Below, in pieces: positions 6,194 through 10,563 of a stretch of 10,563 nucleotides of DNA. Below the pieces are notes generated by a model that was given only the letters and a program-made list of their open reading frames with translations, ran no database searches and was not told the origin of the DNA. The first letter of the stretch is position 1, and every line of letters starts with the position of its first letter. Where the stretch lies: positions 1-10,563 of the forward strand of contig CAYSXI010000186.1 in the NCBI GenBank assembly GCA_964434955.1, read 5' to 3'. Made by a program: the position numbers and the translations under genes. This DNA comes from JANQLU01 sp964434955 (GTDB lineage Bacteria; Planctomycetota; Planctomycetia; Pirellulales; Pirellulaceae).

Positions 6194-7918
6194 ATGGCAA
6201 AAGACGCTGCCGTCTCACGCTTGAATACTCTTCTTTGGAAATCGTCGTTTGCTATTTGTTTTGCCTTGGTGGGGCTCCTCCCTTTATCTGCTTCCGCTCA
6301 AAAAGCCAAAATCACAGCGACGTCTTCGCAGCTGAGTGCCAACTATCAGAATCAGGTTGGCCAGATCAACCAGCTGATGGAGCAATTGTGGAAGGAATAC
6401 AATCTCACGCCATCGCCTGAAGCGACGGAAGCTGAATGGTGCCGCCGTTTGTATCTCGATCTGATCGGCCGGATTCCATCGGTTGAAGAGCTCGAAGAGT
6501 TTCTTGGCGACAAGGCGCAAGACAAACGCGCGAAGCTCGTCGACCGGCTTATGAACGACGATGACTACATTGAAGAATTCGCACGCAACTGGACCACCAT
6601 TTGGACGAACCTGTTAATTGGTCGGACGGGTGGCAACGTCCGCAACTCGATGATTTCACGCGAAGGCATGCAAAAGTACCTTCGCGACAGTTTTGCTCGC
6701 GGCAAGCCTTACGACAAAATGGCTTACGAGTTGATTACGGCAACCGGGACAGCTCGCCCTGGCTCGGAGAAATTCAATGGAGCCGTCAACTTTTTGATTG
6801 ACAAGGTCAACGAGGAAAACGGGGCTCAGGCCACCGCGAAAACTTCTCAGATTTTCCTAGGCCTGCAGGTCCAGTGCACCCAGTGCCACAATCATCCTTT
6901 CAACGATTGGAAGCAACAAAAGTACTGGGAGATGAACGCGTTTTTCCGTCAAACTCGGGCCTTGCGAATTGGCCAGAGCGACAACGGATTGATTGGCGAG
7001 CTGGTTGATCAGGACTTCGCGGGCGAAAACAACAACCCCGAAGAAGCCGCATTGTTTTACGAATTGCGAAATGGCGAAGTTAAAGTTGCCTATCCCACGT
7101 TTGTCGATGGGCAGACGATCAGCAAGTCGGGCTACCTGGATGAGTCCAACCGTCGCAAGCAGCTTGGCAAAATGATTGTCGAGTCGCCCTACTTCGATCA
7201 GGCCATTGTTAATCGTGTTTGGGCACACTTCCTGGGTTATGGATTCACCAAGCCGATTGATGATTTGGGCGATCATAATCGCTCGAGCCATTCCGACTTG
7301 CAGGACTACCTGGCCAAGGAATTCAAGAACTATCGATACGATATGCGAGAGTTGATCACCTGGATCGTGCTCAGCAAACCCTATTCGCTTTCGAGCCGGA
7401 TGACTTCGAATAACAAGAAAGACGATCCGCTCCTTGGCGAGTCACCCCGCTTTTCTCATTTCTACTTGCGACAGATGCGGGCTGAGGAACTTTACGAATC
7501 ACTGATCGTTGCGACACGCGCTGGATCCAATCAGGGCAACTACGCTCAACAGGAACGGCAAAAGAACATGTGGTTGCAACAATTCAGCCAGGCTTTTGGA
7601 ACGGACGAAGGCGACGAAACCACAACCTTCAATGGAACGATTCCTCAAACACTGATGATGTTTAACGGGGATTTGATCCAAAATGCGACTTCCACATCGA
7701 AAGGAAGTTTGTTGGACAATTTGATCGCCAACCAGAAGATGAGCTTGAGCAAAAAGGTGGATCGCCTGTTCAAAGCCGGGTTGTCCCGCAAGGCGACTCG
7801 AAGTGAACAAAAACTTGCAGTCGACCTGATTCGAGCCCGTGGCGGTAGCGTCCGCGAGGGATTACGCGACCTGTGGTGGGTCGTACTCAACAGTAATGAG
7901 TTTATTTTCAACCATTAA
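6194..7918 (+). CDS. Secreted DUF1549/DUF1553 (PSCyt2-PSD1) protein
   Basis: A 574-residue planctomycete-type protein of unknown biochemistry. The start at ATG 6194 is chosen because AAGGA lies six bases upstream and the protein then begins with a normal Sec signal peptide: basic MAKDAAVSRLNTLLWK, hydrophobic core about 18-31, and a predicted cut after ASA at 35. A GTG at 6098 would bury the signal. DUF1549 spans about 55-255, with EWCRRLYLDLIGRIPSVEEL (81-100) and QCTQCHNHPFNDWKQ (227-241), a conserved CxxCH that resembles a c-type haem site. DUF1553 spans about 315-570, with the segments VNRVWAHFLGYGFTKPIDDL (339-358), FYLRQMRAEELYESL and GTIPQTLMMFNG. Larger relatives carry an N-terminal PSCyt1 cytochrome domain; none is present here. 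It is followed 75 bp later by the DUF1501 gene with no terminator between, so they form an operon. It is probably periplasmic. Confidence 0.92.
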   Translation: MAKDAAVSRLNTLLWKSSFAICFALVGLLPLSASAQKAKITATSSQLSANYQNQVGQINQLMEQLWKEYNLTPSPEATEAEWCRRLYLDLIGRIPSVEELEEFLGDKAQDKRAKLVDRLMNDDDYIEEFARNWTTIWTNLLIGRTGGNVRNSMISREGMQKYLRDSFARGKPYDKMAYELITATGTARPGSEKFNGAVNFLIDKVNEENGAQATAKTSQIFLGLQVQCTQCHNHPFNDWKQQKYWEMNAFFRQTRALRIGQSDNGLIGELVDQDFAGENNNPEEAALFYELRNGEVKVAYPTFVDGQTISKSGYLDESNRRKQLGKMIVESPYFDQAIVNRVWAHFLGYGFTKPIDDLGDHNRSSHSDLQDYLAKEFKNYRYDMRELITWIVLSKPYSLSSRMTSNNKKDDPLLGESPRFSHFYLRQMRAEELYESLIVATRAGSNQGNYAQQERQKNMWLQQFSQAFGTDEGDETTTFNGTIPQTLMMFNGDLIQNATSTSKGSLLDNLIANQKMSLSKKVDRLFKAGLSRKATRSEQKLAVDLIRARGGSVREGLRDLWWVVLNSNEFIFNH

Positions 7919-7993
7919 GCCTTGTTTCATTGACACGAAGCACTTCCGATACCGAAAATAGAAACGTAAACGAAGAACATTAGAAAGGCCGCC

Positions 7994-9262
7994 ATGAACT
8001 TTAGAACTCCCACAGGAATGTCTCGACGTCACTTTATGGCTCACCTTGCCGGTGCGTCGGCGATGACGGGAACCGCCTTGGCAATGGGCAACACGCTACA
8101 TGCCAACGCCAACGATCTGTCCAAGAAACGCAAAAGCGCGATCTTGCTTTGGATGGGTGGTGGTCCAGCGACCATTGACATGTGGGACTTGAAACCGGGT
8201 GAAGCAACCGGCGGTCCTTTCAAGCCAATCAACACCGCTGGTGACATGCAAATTTCGGAACACCTTCCGAAGATGGCCAAGGTCATGGATCGGATGTCGA
8301 TCGTTCGTTCGATGAGCACGCGCGAAGCCGATCACGGTCGCGGTCGCTACTACATGCACATCGGTTTCGTTCCTAGCCCGAATATTCAACATCCGAGTTA
8401 CGGTTCCGTTGTCGCTCACGAATTGATCGACCAACGCCCTGAACTTGAAATTCCTCCATTCGTCTCGGTCGGTGGCGGAAGTGAAGGACCTGGCTTCCTC
8501 GGTATGGCTTGGGCTCCTTTCTCGGTCAATTCCAATGGCCAGGTTCGCAACTTGAACATGAACTTGACGCCTGATCGTCTGACTCAGCGAATGCAAGCGC
8601 TGAAGATGCTCGAGTCGGGCTTCATCAAGCAAAACCGTGGTTCAGCTGCAGCAGAACATGAGAAGGTTCTGCAAAAGACATTGAACTTGATGACCAGTGA
8701 ACAAATGAAGGCCTTCCGAGTCAACGAAGAGTCTCAGGAAGTTCAAGAGAAGTATGGAAACAATAACTTTGGCCGCGGCTGCCTCTTGGCTCGCCGCCTG
8801 GTCGAAGTTGGCGTTCCATTCGTCGAAGTCAGCTTGGGCGGTTGGGACAACCACCAGAACATCTTCCCAACGCTGCAGAACCAGCGACTACCAACCCTCG
8901 ATACCGCGATGAGTGCTTTGATCGACGATCTCACCGAACGCGACATGTTGAAAGACACCGTCGTGATCTGCATGGGTGAATTTGGTCGAACACCTCGCAT
9001 CAATGGTAACACCGGGCGTGACCACTGGGCACGCAGTTGGAGTGCGGTCGTTGGTGGCGGTGATTTCAAAGGCGGAATCGCTGTTGGAAAAACCAACAAA
9101 GACGGCACACGGGTAGAAGGTCAGGCTTATTCTTCGGAAGACCTGATGGCCTCGGTTTGCAAGTCGCTTGGTATTTCACTGCAAACGACTTTCACCAGCA
9201 ACAACAATCGTCCAATGAAGATCGCCAACGGCGGCAAAGTCATCAAGGACTTGTTCGCGTAA
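7994..9262 (+). CDS. Twin-arginine-exported DUF1501 protein
   Basis: A 422-residue DUF1501 protein, related at superfamily level to sulfatases and alkaline phosphatases; the substrate is unknown. The ATG at 7994 has AAGG five bases upstream. The N-terminus carries a twin-arginine signal, SRRHFM (10-15), then a hydrophobic stretch with AMTGTALAMG and a likely cut near ANA (37-39), so the protein is exported folded, perhaps with bound metal. Core landmarks: ILLWMGGGPATIDMWDLKPG (50-69), EADHGRGRYYMHIG (111-124), GWDNH (283-287), CMGEFGRTPRING (326-338) and GRDHW (341-345). The His and Asp residues in these motifs are candidate metal ligands. The C-terminal SSEDLMASVCKSLGI is typical of the family. 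It is the last gene of the operon with the DUF1549/DUF1553 gene, a common planctomycete pairing, and is closed by a terminator 33 bp after its TAA. Confidence 0.93.
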   Translation: MNFRTPTGMSRRHFMAHLAGASAMTGTALAMGNTLHANANDLSKKRKSAILLWMGGGPATIDMWDLKPGEATGGPFKPINTAGDMQISEHLPKMAKVMDRMSIVRSMSTREADHGRGRYYMHIGFVPSPNIQHPSYGSVVAHELIDQRPELEIPPFVSVGGGSEGPGFLGMAWAPFSVNSNGQVRNLNMNLTPDRLTQRMQALKMLESGFIKQNRGSAAAEHEKVLQKTLNLMTSEQMKAFRVNEESQEVQEKYGNNNFGRGCLLARRLVEVGVPFVEVSLGGWDNHQNIFPTLQNQRLPTLDTAMSALIDDLTERDMLKDTVVICMGEFGRTPRINGNTGRDHWARSWSAVVGGGDFKGGIAVGKTNKDGTRVEGQAYSSEDLMASVCKSLGISLQTTFTSNNNRPMKIANGGKVIKDLFA

Positions 9263-9295
9263 ACGAATTGACTACTCAAAAGTATTGAATACCCA

Positions 9296-9323
9296 AAGCC
9301 CGGAATCTTCCGGGCTTTTTTTT
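9296..9323 (+). terminator. Rho-independent terminator of the DUF1549-DUF1501 operon
   Basis: AAGCCCGGAA (9296-9305) and TTCCGGGCTT (9308-9317) form a GC-rich hairpin; the innermost pairs open to give a workable loop. Eight consecutive T end at 9323. It lies 33 bp after the DUF1501 stop. Confidence 0.93.
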
Positions 9324-9328
9324 GCGCC

Positions 9329-9412
9329 GACAATCTCGACTTCACGCTCAACAATCTTGTCTTCACGGGCGACAATCTCAACGTCACGTTCGAAAATCTT
9401 GTCTTCGCGCGC
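9329..9412. repeat. Four 21-bp tandem repeats (two 42-bp units)
   Basis: Four 21-bp units (starts 9329, 9350, 9371, 9392) share the pattern ACAATCTYGWCTTCACG. Units 1 and 3 resemble each other, as do 2 and 4 (ATCTTGTCTTC), so the underlying period is 42 bp. On the minus strand one frame reads alternating heptads such as AREDKIV and ERDVEIV, but it has no start codon and is cut off upstream by a TAA. It begins directly after the terminator T-run. Probably non-coding, or the remnant of a coiled-coil coding repeat. Confidence 0.8.
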
Positions 9413-9423
9413 GACTTTCGGAA

Positions 9424-9691
9424 CTTGCCATTCGCCGGCTTACTGGGTTTGCCATGCGCCGGCTTGCTGGGTTTGCCATGCGCCGGCTTGCTGGGTTTGC
9501 CATGCGCCGGCTTGCTGGGTTNNNNNNNNNNNNNNNNNNNNNNNNNNNNNNNNNNNNNNNNNNNNNNNNNNNNNNNNNNNNNNNNNNNNNNNNNNNNNNN
9601 NNNNNNNNNNNNNNNNNNNNNTGCCATGCGCCCGCTTTCTTGGCTTGTCATGCGCCGGCTTGCTGAACTCCTCATGCGGGGCTTTCCGCAC
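9424..9691. repeat. 24-bp tandem repeat array interrupted by an assembly gap
   Basis: Units with consensus TTTGCCATGCGCCGGCTTGCTGGG start at 9424 (diverged), 9448, 9472 and 9496; the last three are identical. After the N gap come two or three degenerate units (9622-9643, 9644-9667, 9668-9691). Because 24 is a multiple of three and the unit has no stop codon, reading frames across it stay open on both strands (for example MANPASRR on the minus strand), which produces false ORFs. The true copy number is unknown. Confidence 0.92.
9522..9621. other. Assembly gap of 100 N
   Basis: Exactly 100 N inside the 24-bp array. The round number suggests a scaffolding placeholder, so the real length is not known. 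Any ORF crossing it is unreliable. Confidence 0.98.
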
Positions 9692-9750
9692 TCCAATTCT
9701 CACTTAGATCGCTTTCAAGCGAAAAATCCTGTCCCAATTCTTGGAAATCC

Positions 9751-10035
9751 CCATACGAGCACGAAGCGCAAGCGAGTGGTTCCCGCCACTCCACCAACAA
9801 TCGGCTCCACCCCATACGAGCACGAAGCGCGAGCGAGTGGTTTCCGCCACTCCAACCAACAATCGGCTCAACCCCGTACGAGCACGAAGCGCGAGCGAGT
9901 GGTTTCCGCCACTCCAACCAACAATCGGCTCAACCCCGTACGAGCACGAAGCGCAAGCGAGTGGTTCCCGCCACTCCAAACAACAATCGGCTCCACCCCA
10001 TACGAGCACGAAGCGCCAGCGAGTGGATACCCGCC
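9751..10035. repeat. 61-62-bp tandem repeat array, 4.6 copies
   Basis: Copies start at 9751, 9812, 9874, 9936 and 9998 (periods 61, 62, 62, 62); the last is truncated near 10035. The most conserved core is TACGAGCACGAAGCGC followed by RAGCGAGTGG; the second half contains CAACAATCGGCTC. Each full copy can form a 6-bp hairpin, GAGTGG with CCACTC around a 6-base loop (copy 2: 9835-9840 and 9847-9852). The final copy has lost the right arm. The array ends within about 7 bp of the stop codon of the minus-strand decarboxylase gene and could affect its 3' end. Unlike a CRISPR, the whole period is repeated and there are no unique spacers. The bases between the two arrays (9692-9750) show no feature. 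Confidence 0.93.
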
Positions 10036-10041
10036 CCCCAT

Positions 10042-10563
10042 TCAACCGACCCCGTTCAACAAACGATCAACCAACACATCCAGGTCTTTTTCAACGGTCA
10101 AATGATTGGTAACACAAGCCCGTAACACCGATTTTCCTCCGAGCCGCGTGACGGAAATCCACGCGTCACCCGAAGCACAAATGCCATCGGCGATCTGTTG
10201 AAGTTCGGAATGCGAACGTCCACCGACACACTCCGGAGGCGTAAAACAAACGACGCCGAATGAGGCTTCGTTGTGGATCTGGAATCCACGGTTTTCCAAT
10301 TTGGAAGCGAGTACCTTTGCCATCTCGAACTGGTGGTCAATTAATTGGCCATATTTCTTCTGACCAACAATCGCCAATTGCAAAAAGAGCTTGAGACCAA
10401 TAAACCGCCGGGAGAATTGGAAACTTTGCTGATAATTGTCCAGCCCGTCAGTTTCGCTACTTGGCACATAATCGGTTTTCAGACCAAAGGTACGAAACAG
10501 CCAATCGTGATCGCGAACCAGGATCATCCCGCCGCCCATCGGCACACTCATCAACTTGTGTGG
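10042..10563 (-). CDS. PLP-dependent group II decarboxylase, C-terminal part only
   Basis: The frame runs from the right window edge to TGA at 10044-10042 and gives 174 codons including the stop. The family (aromatic amino acid, glutamate, tyrosine and related decarboxylases) is usually 450-550 residues, so the N-terminal two thirds lie outside. The first visible residues are PHKLMSVPMGGGMILVRD. The HK lysine (codon 10555-10557) matches the lysine that forms the Schiff base with pyridoxal phosphate, and the following small residues match the family. SRRFIGLKLFLQLAIVGQKKYGQLIDHQFEMA fits the usual small-domain linker region (R in the place of the conserved Arg-x-x-x-Leu-K segment). The C-terminal fold continues to FGVVCFTPPE and RLGGKSVLRACVTNHLT. 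The substrate cannot be assigned from this part. The stop lies right beside the 62-bp repeat array. Confidence 0.88.
   Translation of the reverse strand, partial: PHKLMSVPMGGGMILVRDHDWLFRTFGLKTDYVPSSETDGLDNYQQSFQFSRRFIGLKLFLQLAIVGQKKYGQLIDHQFEMAKVLASKLENRGFQIHNEASFGVVCFTPPECVGGRSHSELQQIADGICASGDAWISVTRLGGKSVLRACVTNHLTVEKDLDVLVDRLLNGVG

Noticed and set aside
9127..9707. ORFs on both strands running through the 24-bp array and N gap
   Set aside because: The unit has no stop codon on either strand, so openness is trivial, and 100 bases are unknown.
9751..10035. CRISPR array
   Set aside because: The full period is repeated, with no unique spacers of constant length, and no cas genes are nearby.
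9672..10112. Several overlapping ORFs in the 62-bp array (TSTKRERV-like repeats)
   Set aside because: They are translations of a DNA repeat with alternating 61/62-bp periods in several frames, and run into the decarboxylase gene antisense.

Overview
The window looks like a chromosomal segment of a planctomycete, most likely of the Pirellulales. The main reason is the adjacent pair of secreted proteins of the DUF1549/DUF1553 (PSCyt2/PSD1) and DUF1501 families, which are characteristic of that phylum and expanded in it. Other pointers are the compact PheT and the arrays of GC-rich short repeats between genes. The species cannot be named from the sequence alone.

Layout, left to right. (1) Housekeeping block, + strand: the 3' two thirds of pheS, then a complete pheT, which together form the alpha2-beta2 phenylalanyl-tRNA synthetase. 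A GT4-type glycosyltransferase follows 91 bp later. (2) A 142 bp convergent spacer holds three 17-bp tandem copies. Two minus-strand genes then form a small operon: a 73-residue two-helix membrane protein, followed by an SRPBCC-fold protein. (3) A gene-poor stretch of about 1 kb (5157-6193) is the most interesting part. It contains a 19-bp duplication, four 14-bp tandem repeats, a textbook -24/-12 (sigma-54) promoter motif, two stable hairpins, and a strong intrinsic terminator. No convincing ORF lies between the promoter and the terminator, so this is either a free-standing sigma-54-dependent small RNA of about 230 nt or a long attenuator leader. (4) A two-gene operon follows: a DUF1549/DUF1553 protein with a Sec signal peptide, and a DUF1501 protein with a twin-arginine signal. 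It is closed by a clear Rho-independent terminator. (5) A repeat district (9329-10035) holds a 21-bp array, a 24-bp array interrupted by a 100-N assembly gap, and a 61-62-bp array of 4.6 copies. (6) At the right edge, on the minus strand, is the C-terminal part of a PLP-dependent group II decarboxylase, beginning at the PLP-lysine motif.

How the parts relate. PheS and PheT are subunits of one enzyme. The DUF1549/DUF1553 and DUF1501 proteins are very often encoded together in planctomycetes and probably act together outside the cytoplasm, but their biochemical role is unknown. The 12-bp core of the 14-bp repeats recurs once upstream of the minus-strand operon. It points toward that operon there and toward the sigma-54 promoter at the array, so one regulator could serve both; this is inference.
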